From positions 248,001 to 312,000 of the forward strand of contig CBDEVW010000004.1 in the NCBI GenBank assembly GCA_965243755.1: a stretch of DNA of 64,000 nt, read 5' to 3'. The stretch is from JANSWY01 sp965243755 (GTDB lineage Bacteria; Bacteroidota; Bacteroidia; Cytophagales; Cyclobacteriaceae). Below, piece by piece: positions 1-7,864 of this stretch (position 1 is the first letter of the stretch; each line of letters opens with the position of its first letter). Below the pieces are notes generated by a model. The model was not told the origin of the DNA and made no database searches. It saw nothing but the letters and a program-made list of their open reading frames with translations. Made by a program: the position numbers and the translations under genes.

Positions 1-456
1 ACCCGATACCTGGGAAAAATCTACAATGACAACTGGATGAAGGATCATGGATTCATTGAAGATTCGAAGTTTGCTACGGCAAGGGACATTATCGCCCACA
101 GAAACGGAAACGGAGGATTGACCACCATTGAAAAGTCTACGCCAATTGGTGATGCCATCAAAACTATGACGAAGATTGGTGTTGATCAGGTGCCGGTTGT
201 AGATGGTGACAATAACATCATTGGAAGCCTTACCGATTCTAAGGTGCTTTCTGCATTAATTGAAAACCCTGAACTGAAAGGGGAGCCGGTAGAAAATGTA
301 ATGGATGCCTCATTCCAGTTTGTGGCTATGGACAACACACTGGATGTATTGAGCAGTATATTGAAAAATGAAAAGAAAGCAGTTTTAGTGAGAGATGAGC
401 AGGAAAAGGTCCACATCATTACTCAAACTGATTTGCTAATGGCAATGACTGATTAA
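1..456 (+). CDS. Cystathionine beta-synthase-type enzyme, C-terminal part with CBS pair (5' end outside window)
   Basis: The reading frame is open from the first base, and the stretch RYLGKIYNDNWM just before the first in-window ATG (37) is typical of the junction between the PLP-dependent catalytic domain and the regulatory tail of cystathionine beta-synthase, so this is a partial gene rather than a 139-residue protein. The remaining residues form two CBS motifs: the first around STPIGDAIKTM and VPVVDGDNNIIGSLTD, the second around FQFVAMDNTLDVLSSIL and KKAVLVRDEQEKVHIITQTDLL. CBS pairs usually bind adenosyl ligands and regulate the enzyme. The catalytic lysine is not in the window, so substrate choice (cystathionine versus cysteine synthesis) cannot be judged. 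A clear terminator follows. Confidence 0.85.
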   Translation, partial: TRYLGKIYNDNWMKDHGFIEDSKFATARDIIAHRNGNGGLTTIEKSTPIGDAIKTMTKIGVDQVPVVDGDNNIIGSLTDSKVLSALIENPELKGEPVENVMDASFQFVAMDNTLDVLSSILKNEKKAVLVRDEQEKVHIITQTDLLMAMTD

Positions 457-509
457 TTGCTTATATTAGCACTTAATTGAAAACAAATTCTAACTCTTTG
501 CTTGCAATA

Positions 510-536
510 AGTCCCGTAAATCACGGGACTTTTTTT
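510..536 (+). terminator. Rho-independent terminator after the CBS-domain gene
   Basis: A perfect 8 bp stem, AGTCCCGT (510-517) with ACGGGACT (523-530), has a 5-base loop AAATC and is followed by a run of T. It separates the cystathionine beta-synthase gene from murI. Confidence 0.9.
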
Positions 537-547
537 AATTTGACTTC

Positions 548-1372
548 ATGGATGCACCAATTGGGATTTTTGATTCCGGTTATGGAGGACTAACCGTCTT
601 TAAATCAATCAGAGAGAAATTACCACAATATGATTACCTGTACCTTGGGGATAATGCCAGAACACCTTATGGTACACGATCATTTGAAACTGTTTATGAG
701 TACACGCTGGAGGCTGTAAAGTTTTTGTTTGATAGCGGGTGTCACCTGGTAATTTTGGCGTGCAACACAGCATCAGCCAAGGCACTTCGGAACATCCAAC
801 AAAAAGACCTGCAGAGGATTGCTCCAGAAAAACGTGTTCTTGGAGTGATTCGCCCAACGACTGAGTTGTTGGGGACATTGTCAAAATCCAAGCATGTTGG
901 GGTACTTGGTACTAACGGAACTGTAAAGTCCAATTCCTATGTCATAGAGCTGGGGAAGTTTTTTCCTGATGTGAAGGTGCATCAACAGGCCTGTCCGATG
1001 TGGGTTCCTTTGGTAGAAAATGGCGAACTTGATCATGAAGGAGCCATGTTTTTTATCAATAAGTACCTTCAGGAATTATTTCAGCAATCAAAGGATATCG
1101 ACGCATTATTGCTTGCCTGCACCCATTATCCCATGTTGGCACCAGCGATACAAAGTGTTTTACCTCAGGGTGTCACATTACTTTCTCAGGGCCCAATTGT
1201 TGCTAACAGTCTCGCTGATTACCTGCACCGACATCCTGAAATTGAAAAGCGTTGCTCAAAAGGAGGCAAGGAACGATTTCTCACCACCGACAGTACTGAA
1301 AATTTCAACAATGTGGGCAGTTTGTTTCTTGGGCGCACTTTATATTCTCAACATATTAAAATTCCACATTAG
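548..1372 (+). CDS. murI: Glutamate racemase
   Basis: This enzyme interconverts L- and D-glutamate in the cytoplasm and supplies D-Glu for peptidoglycan. The 274-residue length is normal. The signature FDSGYGGLTVF (Asp9-Ser10) is at the N-terminus. The two catalytic cysteines are visible as Cys72 in LACNTASAKAL and Cys191 in LLACTHYPML, the second followed by His193. GDNARTPYG (residues 34-42) is the usual glutamate-binding segment. The ATG at 548 lies 12 bases after the upstream terminator, so the gene has either a very short leader or a promoter inside the terminator region. nuoH follows after 32 bases and may be cotranscribed. Confidence 0.97.
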   Translation: MDAPIGIFDSGYGGLTVFKSIREKLPQYDYLYLGDNARTPYGTRSFETVYEYTLEAVKFLFDSGCHLVILACNTASAKALRNIQQKDLQRIAPEKRVLGVIRPTTELLGTLSKSKHVGVLGTNGTVKSNSYVIELGKFFPDVKVHQQACPMWVPLVENGELDHEGAMFFINKYLQELFQQSKDIDALLLACTHYPMLAPAIQSVLPQGVTLLSQGPIVANSLADYLHRHPEIEKRCSKGGKERFLTTDSTENFNNVGSLFLGRTLYSQHIKIPH

Positions 1373-1404
1373 GATTTTCGACGTTTTAGGCTGAACTTTC
1401 CGCT

Positions 1405-2487
1405 ATGATCACATTTCTGTTTTACCTGCCCTTTATTCTGGGTTTTGTAGTGATTGGTGTCTGGGGTGAAAGGAAAATTGCCTCTTTCATTCAGGACAGG
1501 TACGGTCCAATGGAAGTAGGGTACAAAGGGCTGCTGCAGACGATTGCAGATCTGCTGAAGATGCTGCAAAAAGAGGATATTCGTCCCAAGGCAGTGGACA
1601 AACCACTATTTTTATTAGCACCAATATTGATTTTTGCCTCAATATTTACTGGATTCGCAGTTTTGCCTATTAGCCCCTCCATTTCCGGAGCATCCATAGA
1701 GACAGGCGTGTTTTTCCTGCTGGCAGTTGTTTCCCTCGATGTAGTCGGGATTTTAATGGCGGGCTGGGGTTCAAATAATAAATATTCCTTATATGGTGGC
1801 ATGCGTTCGGTGGCACAGATTGTTTCTTATGAAATACCACTGGGAATTACGGTACTGTGCATGGTTGTGATCGGTAGCTCTCTGGATTTAAATGAACTAA
1901 GCAGATTACAAGGAATTTTCACTGAGCAAACTACTTATCTTTTTGGAATCAAGGCGATGGGAGTGGAGGTGACAGAAGTTGGTGGATTTTTGTCATGGAA
2001 TATCATACAAGTGCCATTTTCAATCTTGATATTTTTGATCTTTTTCATCGCAGGACTCGCCGAAGCGAACAGGGCACCATTTGATCTGCCGGAATCAGAA
2101 TCTGAATTGATTGGTGGGTATCATACCGAATATGCCGGATTCAGATGGGGCATTTTTATGTTGTCAGAGTATGCCATGATGCTGTTGGTCTCCTTTCTGG
2201 CATCCATATTATTTTTTGGAGGTTGGAACACCCCATTTCCGAATATGGGATCTGTCACCCTGGCTAACTGGACCAGTGGCACACCAGGTGAGCTCTCAGG
2301 GGCATTATGGGGAGCGTTTTGGTTGATTTCTAAAACGACATTTTTCATTTTTATTCAAATGTGGGTACGATGGACCTATCCCAGGTTGAGGGTGGATCAA
2401 TTGATGTCGCTAAGCTGGAAATACCTGACACCTGCAGCTTTAATTCTGCTATTACTTAGTGGGATCTGGAAGCTTTTAATGATTTAA
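1405..2487 (+). CDS. nuoH: NADH-quinone oxidoreductase subunit H (complex I, quinone-module membrane subunit)
   Basis: NuoH (ND1 homologue) lies at the junction of the peripheral and membrane arms of complex I and forms part of the quinone chamber. The 360 residues contain about eight hydrophobic segments and the family motifs GERKIASFIQDRYGPMEVG near residue 20, EANRAPFDLPESESELIGGY near residue 220, and the C-terminal RWTYPRLRVDQLM. Key acidic residues of the E-rich loop (ESESEL) are intact. It is cut off from the rest of the complex I genes: nuoI-N begin only at 12795, with ten kilobases of opposite-strand genes in between. Nothing suggests that it is inactive. Confidence 0.97.
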   Translation: MITFLFYLPFILGFVVIGVWGERKIASFIQDRYGPMEVGYKGLLQTIADLLKMLQKEDIRPKAVDKPLFLLAPILIFASIFTGFAVLPISPSISGASIETGVFFLLAVVSLDVVGILMAGWGSNNKYSLYGGMRSVAQIVSYEIPLGITVLCMVVIGSSLDLNELSRLQGIFTEQTTYLFGIKAMGVEVTEVGGFLSWNIIQVPFSILIFLIFFIAGLAEANRAPFDLPESESELIGGYHTEYAGFRWGIFMLSEYAMMLLVSFLASILFFGGWNTPFPNMGSVTLANWTSGTPGELSGALWGAFWLISKTTFFIFIQMWVRWTYPRLRVDQLMSLSWKYLTPAALILLLLSGIWKLLMI

Positions 2488-2492
2488 GGAAA

Positions 2493-3014
2493 TCACTGCA
2501 TCACCTTCAAATACTTTTTCCAGGGTCCTACTTCGTCTTTATAATTTTTGGCCATTACCCGGGAAATCTGAATGATGTGACCCAGATCATGTGCTACCCA
2601 GGTAGATAAAAGTTGCCTTAGTGTAGTTGGTCCAAACTCAGGGTGAATTCCAGTCATAGCTAGTTTTTTCTCATCCAATTGCATGGTGTTCAGAGTTTCA
2701 AGGTTTGCTTTCCTTAATTCAGTAAACTCTTTCAACAGGTCGTTTAGTGATTTTCCTTTGCTGTTCTCAAATTGAGCAAACCGATCGAACGGCACAAATG
2801 CTTTATTTGGCAGATCAGATAATATGATTTTGGCCCTGGGAATCCAATCTGTTTTTTCTCCATGTATCAGGTGTCCAATTACATCAAATGGGCTCCATGT
2901 GTCTGGCCCTTCATTTTGGTTTGTCCAATCGGTTGGGAGATCTTTCAACAGAATTGAAAGCGATTGCGGTGTTCTCTGGAGGATGTCTGTTGCGTGTGAT
3001 AAGTTAAATTCCAT
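2493..3014 (-). CDS. DinB-like superfamily protein (putative metal-dependent hydrolase/transferase)
   Basis: The protein has 173 residues starting from the ATG at 3014. An upstream TTG at 3053 would add 13 residues unlike the family. It begins MEFNLSHATDILQRTP and contains NQNEGPDTWSPFDVIGHLIHGEKTDW followed later by STWVAHDLGHIIQISRVM. This is the four-helix DinB_2 pattern with histidines at the three expected metal positions (HLIHGE, AHDLGH). Family members include thiol-transferases and many proteins of unknown function, so no reaction is assigned. It is the first of the minus-strand genes lying between nuoH and nuoI and converges on nuoH with a 5-base gap. Confidence 0.82.
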   Translation of the reverse strand: MEFNLSHATDILQRTPQSLSILLKDLPTDWTNQNEGPDTWSPFDVIGHLIHGEKTDWIPRAKIILSDLPNKAFVPFDRFAQFENSKGKSLNDLLKEFTELRKANLETLNTMQLDEKKLAMTGIHPEFGPTTLRQLLSTWVAHDLGHIIQISRVMAKNYKDEVGPWKKYLKVMQ

Positions 3015-3091
3015 GATTAAATGTACTTTAATAGCAACAGAAATTGTGGCCAACCGGGGTATGAAATTAATTCATGACCCATATTAAAAAT

Positions 3092-3120
3092 AGAGCATCA
3101 ACTAACTTAATTGATGCTCA
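3092..3120 (-). terminator. Intrinsic terminator for the secreted protein gene on the minus strand
   Basis: A 9 bp perfect stem, GAGCATCAA (3093-3101) with TTGATGCTC (3111-3119), has a 9-base loop. Read on the minus strand it is followed by TATTTTTAAT, which gives the U-rich tail. Confidence 0.75.
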
Positions 3121-3134
3121 ATGGGTATAATCAA

Positions 3135-3977
3135 CTAAAAGGAAATTAGGGGTAATGCATATGTAAAGTGAAAAGTGAGCCCCTGGATAGGCTTGTATCC
3201 CACTTCTGTAAAGTAAACGGCTTTGGTGAAGATGTTTCTCCTGTGTCCTTTGTGAGCATTTCCGTACAGTTGTATCCCTAATCTACCACCAAGAAAACCA
3301 TCAGCTTTTGCATTGCTGGGGATGTTTGGATCATTAATGCTGGACACGGGAAGAATCATTAAGTCTAAGTAGACACGGGAGAATGATGATGCCGCGCGAT
3401 CTCCCTTTACTCCTTCAATTTTTGTGTTAACAAATGCCCTTGAAGTGATCTGACCACCAATGTAGACCCCTGCAACCGTTGAGAACAATTTCGATTCCTC
3501 CAATGTGATACTCGATGGTTCGAGACCAGATGACCGATAGTAAACGCCTGCACGTGCTCCTTTGGTTACTTTCACGGTGGCTGGAACGGTAATGAATGTT
3601 GTGGTTTCCGTTCTTTCACCCTTTACATAGTCTGTTTTGAAATCAAAATCTGTGATAACCCTGACCTCTTTGCTTTTGGTTTGGCTGCCAAACGGCTTAA
3701 ACAAACCTGCGTCGAACAAGAAAGTTGATCCCAAAGAATTGAGCTTGTACATGTCAATCATTATGTTGGACTCTGCAGCGAGCACATTCGATACCTGGTA
3801 TCTGCCCATGGTGGTGAATGTAAGTGCCATGTCCCTTCCAGCATCAAGGCCTACACCTACAGCTATGAAATTCTGGTAAACCTGGTCAGGGTCGTCTGCC
3901 GTTAGCTGGTATCTTACCTGTGCATGAATTGAAAAAATCATCAACAGGCCAAAAAGAGTGAGTGTGTGTTTTAGCAT
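3135..3977 (-). CDS. Secreted or outer-membrane protein of unknown function
   Basis: The protein has 280 residues. The N-terminus MLKHTLTLFGLLMIFSIHAQ is a clear type I signal peptide ending in HAQ. The mature part is rich in alternating hydrophobic and polar stretches, ends in an aromatic residue (LPLISF), and contains phrases such as VAAESNIMIDMYKL, AGVYIGGQITSRAFVNTKI and KAVYFTEVGYKPIQG. These look like strands of a small outer-membrane beta-barrel. No catalytic motif or named family was recognised. The gene stands alone with its own terminator and a 106-base spacer upstream in which nothing else was seen. Confidence 0.6.
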   Translation of the reverse strand: MLKHTLTLFGLLMIFSIHAQVRYQLTADDPDQVYQNFIAVGVGLDAGRDMALTFTTMGRYQVSNVLAAESNIMIDMYKLNSLGSTFLFDAGLFKPFGSQTKSKEVRVITDFDFKTDYVKGERTETTTFITVPATVKVTKGARAGVYYRSSGLEPSSITLEESKLFSTVAGVYIGGQITSRAFVNTKIEGVKGDRAASSFSRVYLDLMILPVSSINDPNIPSNAKADGFLGGRLGIQLYGNAHKGHRRNIFTKAVYFTEVGYKPIQGLTFHFTYALPLISF

Positions 3978-4083
3978 TGTTCTTTTTTAAAACAAAGCTT
4001 CAATTTTTATGTACCTGTTTCCATACCGTCATCACGGTATATTTAATCGCGTGGATCACGTATAAACTGAGTAACAGGAGATT

Positions 4084-4758
4084 TTAAGATGGGATTTGAG
4101 GCGTTTTCAATCCTTTAAATATCAACCAAAACCCCAAAAATAGTTCATTAATACCCAGAGGCATCATAATGGCCAATCCTCCCACTGAAGTGCCAAAAAT
4201 GTTAGCAGTAATTTCAACACACAGCAGTGCAACAGCAATCAACCCCCAGAGAGCAATAAACCTCGGAATGAGCCGGTAATAAAACAATAGTCCATAAAAT
4301 GACCATGCCCCAAAGCAATAAATGAATAGCGCTACGTTCTGAATGTTTCCACGGATGTTGCGGATATAATAGGCGATCTGATTCAAGGCAGGTAATTCAG
4401 ATTCCGGAACCGTCCCCATTCTTGAGGCTAACCTGACCAATGCCAGCAACAGGATACCACTAATGATAAAACCTACCAATTCTGTTAAACGCTGACCAAC
4501 ATACCAAAAGGCAATCCTTTCATTATAATTTTTAAGGACAGGAAATAGCAGGACAGCTATACCAAATACCGAAAGACCACACACCAAATCCAGGAACATC
4601 GCTACTCTAACGATGTTTGAATTTTCATACAGTAATTCCAGGTAATTAGTTTTGAAAAGGAGGGGCTCAAGGATGACACTATAGCTAATAACAGCAGTGG
4701 CCATTTGTACCAAAAATAGTACGCCCACCCATCTTACGATCATTCGGTTACCTTCCAT
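4084..4758 (-). CDS. DUF4386 family integral membrane protein
   Basis: The protein has 224 residues and about six hydrophobic segments. The pattern is an N-terminal membrane helix (RWVGVLFLVQMATAVISY), then the loop EPLLF, LLYENSNIVRVAMFLDLVCG and FPVLKNYNERIAFWYVGQRL, which matches the DUF4386 family common in Bacteroidota and Firmicutes. The function of the family is unknown. It is oriented like its neighbours, and a 60-base gap separates it from the DUF805 fusion gene upstream. The start codon ATG at 4758 is followed by a second ATG five codons on; either is possible. Confidence 0.8.
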   Translation of the reverse strand: MEGNRMIVRWVGVLFLVQMATAVISYSVILEPLLFKTNYLELLYENSNIVRVAMFLDLVCGLSVFGIAVLLFPVLKNYNERIAFWYVGQRLTELVGFIISGILLLALVRLASRMGTVPESELPALNQIAYYIRNIRGNIQNVALFIYCFGAWSFYGLLFYYRLIPRFIALWGLIAVALLCVEITANIFGTSVGGLAIMMPLGINELFLGFWLIFKGLKTPQIPS

Positions 4759-4818
4759 TGGTCCTTCATTTGTTGGTTATGAATGAAGATGCGCCAAAGA
4801 AAGTATTAGTTGCATGGC

Positions 4819-6171
4819 TTATTGTTCGGCTTTCTTTTTTATGTGATGAAGCACCCTCAGGTGTATCTGATGCAATATATAATCAGACCACAATCTCCAG
4901 TAGAAAGTTGGCCAGATGTCATGGCGGTACCAGGTGGTTCCCTGAAGTAGTACCTTTCCATCAGGTAATTCAGTCAGTTTGAATTGTCCTTTTTCAGATT
5001 TAAAGTAGCCATCCAGATGTTCAATTTGAATGTCATCATATATGCTCCATTCAACCATGGGTGGTGGTTGATCCAGCACTCCAAACACTAATAAATTTGG
5101 TTCATCCCAAATGGTAATAGGCTCTACAAATGTACCGGTAGTAAAATTGCATCTTCTGATAGCTCCTACACCATTGCCTGATATTTCGGCATGTGTAGGG
5201 TATGCAATGCCGGTTTTGAAAATTGCTTCGGTTGGTTCATCAATATGACTGAAGGCCACTAGTTCATTCCATATTTTTTGTTTGCCCGCATCAATAACCA
5301 CTTCCGTCACTACTGTTGTAAGCGGGGGTTGTTCATTAGCGGTATGTTCGATGGTACCGGTTACAAGCATAGTGGCCAGAGGCAGGACAAATACATTAAG
5401 AGCTACTTTTCGATTGTTTTCATGAATAGCATATCCTACACTGGCTCCAATGCACCCAATGAATAAAAGAATTGGGAATCCCATGGCAATACAGAGAATA
5501 CCTTCAAATGCCAATATGAAAATCAAAGCGTTGAATGATAGGATTGAAGCAAACATCACACCCAGGGCTTCCTTATAACTTAGCGAACGCTTTTGACCAT
5601 AGATCAAAACAGAGCCAAAGCCCAGGAAAAAAGGCACTCCAACAAAAAGGCTCCAGCCGTATTCATTGAGGTAATTCACAAATAGCAATGTAATAACCAA
5701 GCCAACAGCTGTAACAATCCCCAATGCCATCAGTGCACTCCCCAGCTTGCTGTTGGGAACCACCTTTGTCCAAAAAGAATCTTTAGCGCTTGTTCTTTCG
5801 GTTCGCTGTGGTATGGCTGACAGAAGAATGAACAAAATGAAATTGATGAATGGAATGAAAAAGAAAATCACTAACCATGTTTTTAGTTGGGCGTTTCTAA
5901 GTCGCTTCACACAAAGCACGGTCCCAAACCAAATGAAGGGGATGCTTTGTGCCAGAAGGACCAGGTAAAAAAGCTTATCTTCCCCGCTTAAGGCAGAAAC
6001 ACCCATCTGATCAGCCTGAATAATGTAGTTGATGAAATACCAATCCTTGTCAAAAGCAATGGCTGTGAGTCTGTCAAGGTTATATTTGACAGCAAAAAGG
6101 ATAATTCCCCAGATCAGGTAATGTTTTCGGTTGATTTCACCTTTCCAGTGGATCAGTTGGGATAGCTTCAT
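4819..6171 (-). CDS. DUF805 membrane protein fused to an SRPBCC (START-like) domain
   Basis: The protein has 450 residues. The first part begins with the DUF805 signature (IHWKGEINRKHYLIWGI, residues 7-23, then WFGTVLCVKRLRNA) and runs through roughly eight to nine membrane segments to about residue 275. The C-terminal 160 residues are soluble: TVVTEVVIDAGKQKIWNEL starts a typical SRPBCC strand-helix unit, followed by GAIRRCNFTTGTFVEPITIW and the long C-terminal helix LHQIHLRVLHHIKKKAEQ that closes the lipid-binding pocket in this fold. SRPBCC domains bind hydrophobic ligands; what this one binds is unknown. The domain fusion is unusual. No operon partner is evident. Confidence 0.75.
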   Translation of the reverse strand: MKLSQLIHWKGEINRKHYLIWGIILFAVKYNLDRLTAIAFDKDWYFINYIIQADQMGVSALSGEDKLFYLVLLAQSIPFIWFGTVLCVKRLRNAQLKTWLVIFFFIPFINFILFILLSAIPQRTERTSAKDSFWTKVVPNSKLGSALMALGIVTAVGLVITLLFVNYLNEYGWSLFVGVPFFLGFGSVLIYGQKRSLSYKEALGVMFASILSFNALIFILAFEGILCIAMGFPILLFIGCIGASVGYAIHENNRKVALNVFVLPLATMLVTGTIEHTANEQPPLTTVVTEVVIDAGKQKIWNELVAFSHIDEPTEAIFKTGIAYPTHAEISGNGVGAIRRCNFTTGTFVEPITIWDEPNLLVFGVLDQPPPMVEWSIYDDIQIEHLDGYFKSEKGQFKLTELPDGKVLLQGTTWYRHDIWPTFYWRLWSDYILHQIHLRVLHHIKKKAEQ

Positions 6172-6222
6172 GATTTGAGATGTATTGGTAAAAGTTTCTA
6201 AATATAGGAAGAAATTAAATTA

Positions 6223-6798
6223 CTAATCAATGGATTTGGGGGAGGGTTCATCGGATCGAAATTCCCATGAATCATCATAGACATTGGAATAGATAATTCT
6301 TATAATAGCCTTTTCAGCAGTGCCCGATGAATCGGTTAACAAAGCATCCAGAATTGGATTACTCACATCATAAGGGAAGTGAAAAGTATTGCCTAATATG
6401 ATTTGAGACTCTTTGCTGGTTTCTTTTTCATAGAGTCTGATTTTTTCACCTGCCGGAATAATTCTTCCAGGGAAAATGATATTGAAGTTTTTAGTCTCAC
6501 CTTTGGCAGCAGTAGCAGATAAATACGCATACGGATCCTTTTTCAGCACCTCACCATAGGATATAATTTCAACACTTTTGATGAATGCTGGCCCAATGCC
6601 CTGGTTAAGCATTGAAAGCTCCTCTCTGATGGTGCCATTTTTCAGATTGATGGTGTAGCCGATGGTGATGCTTGGCATTACTGACGCTTTTTGTTCCTTT
6701 CTAATCAGGTTTGTTTGATATAAGATGATCATTAAGGTGCCTATGCTTACTATCATAGCAGAGATGCTCACAATCCGGTCGGTATTGATTTTTTTCAA
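6223..6798 (-). CDS. Membrane-anchored protein of unknown function
   Basis: The protein has 191 residues. The only upstream start in frame is TTG (6798); an ATG fourteen codons later (6756) would begin inside the membrane helix, so TTG is preferred. One N-terminal transmembrane segment (residues 8-26) is followed by the basic stretch RKEQKASVMPS and a soluble beta-rich domain (ISMLNQGIGPAFIKSVEI type phrasing, IIPAGEKIRLYE). This resembles the many bacterial membrane-anchored proteins annotated only as hypothetical. No enzyme motif was recognised. Confidence 0.55.
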   Translation of the reverse strand: MKKINTDRIVSISAMIVSIGTLMIILYQTNLIRKEQKASVMPSITIGYTINLKNGTIREELSMLNQGIGPAFIKSVEIISYGEVLKKDPYAYLSATAAKGETKNFNIIFPGRIIPAGEKIRLYEKETSKESQIILGNTFHFPYDVSNPILDALLTDSSGTAEKAIIRIIYSNVYDDSWEFRSDEPSPKSID

Positions 6799-6904
6799 TG
6801 GGCTGTTTCGAAGATGTTGTTCCCCAATATAGCAATTATGGAATCAGTGATCAAAGATGAAGGGTGGTGATTCGGAATTGGATGAATGGATGGTTGAATG
6901 ACAT

Positions 6905-7792
6905 TTAGTTATTGGAATAAGTCAGTTGTTTCAATCCTGTTCCGTCAGCGTTAACTACATATATTTCTCTTTGCCCGGTTTTTCCTGATGTAAATACTAT
7001 ACTGCTTCCGTCTGGAGAATATACCGGTCCATGATCACGGTAGCAGTTGTGAGTAATTTGTCTGCGTCCCGTTCCATCGATGTTCATCTCATAGATTTCT
7101 GCACCATTCCATGATTTACTGCCAGATCCGGCTACTTCACTGTTTTCTCTGGAGTACCAAATTACCTTTTTGCTATCCGGAGACCAGCTGGGAACCCGGT
7201 CTACCCTGGGATCAAAAGTAAGCCTTTGGACAGCTTTGTTACTCAAATGCATTAGGTACAATTCGGTATTTCCATCACGGTCAGAAACAAAGACAATTTT
7301 ACTTCCATCAGGAGAGAAGGAAGGTGTTTGGTCGGAAGCTTCGTTGTTAGTCAATCTTATGGGATTACTTCCGTCTTTATCCATGAGATAAAGTTCATTG
7401 TTACCATCACGGTTTGAGTAAAATATGATTTGTTGTCCATCAATGGACCAGTGAGGGTCTGCGTTTTCTTCATTTTCACTGGTCAGCGCTCTAAACCCTG
7501 AACCGTCTGATCGGATAGTGCAAATTATGGTTGATTCATCCAATACCTGCATGAATACAATCATGGAACCATCCGGTGAGAAAAATGGATAGTAACTATT
7601 CTTTTTGAGGTTAGTAAGCTGTCTTTTTTCAGATCCATCTGGTTTCATGGTGAAAATTTCAGAAAACCCATTGACTTTAGATACATAAGCAATCTTACTT
7701 CCATCAGCAGAGAAAGCAGGGTCCCTGGACTGGGCATTTGAAACATGGAATAGGACAACACAAATTATTGTTAATACAATAGAGGATTTCAT
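6905..7792 (-). CDS. Secreted TolB-type beta-propeller protein (PD40/WD40-like repeats)
   Basis: The protein has 295 residues. A signal peptide, MKSSIVLTIICVVLFHVSNA, is followed by about six repeats of the PD40 pattern: F(S)xDGSKIxFxSxxxGxxEIYxMxxDG, for example DPAFSADGSKIAYVS, PFFSPDGSMIVFM, PSFSPDGSKIVFVSDRDG and PVYSPDGSSIVFTSGKTG. This is the six-bladed propeller found in TolB and in many periplasmic binding proteins. It lacks the N-terminal TolB domain, so a Tol-Pal role is not supported; a periplasmic protein- or ligand-binding role is the most that can be said. Confidence 0.85.
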   Translation of the reverse strand: MKSSIVLTIICVVLFHVSNAQSRDPAFSADGSKIAYVSKVNGFSEIFTMKPDGSEKRQLTNLKKNSYYPFFSPDGSMIVFMQVLDESTIICTIRSDGSGFRALTSENEENADPHWSIDGQQIIFYSNRDGNNELYLMDKDGSNPIRLTNNEASDQTPSFSPDGSKIVFVSDRDGNTELYLMHLSNKAVQRLTFDPRVDRVPSWSPDSKKVIWYSRENSEVAGSGSKSWNGAEIYEMNIDGTGRRQITHNCYRDHGPVYSPDGSSIVFTSGKTGQREIYVVNADGTGLKQLTYSNN

Positions 7793-7864
7793 AAAAGTGA
7801 GCTTGGTGGAGTTGTCAAATGACTATCTCTATAACGCCAAATTCTGCTATTAGGTATTGGCTGT

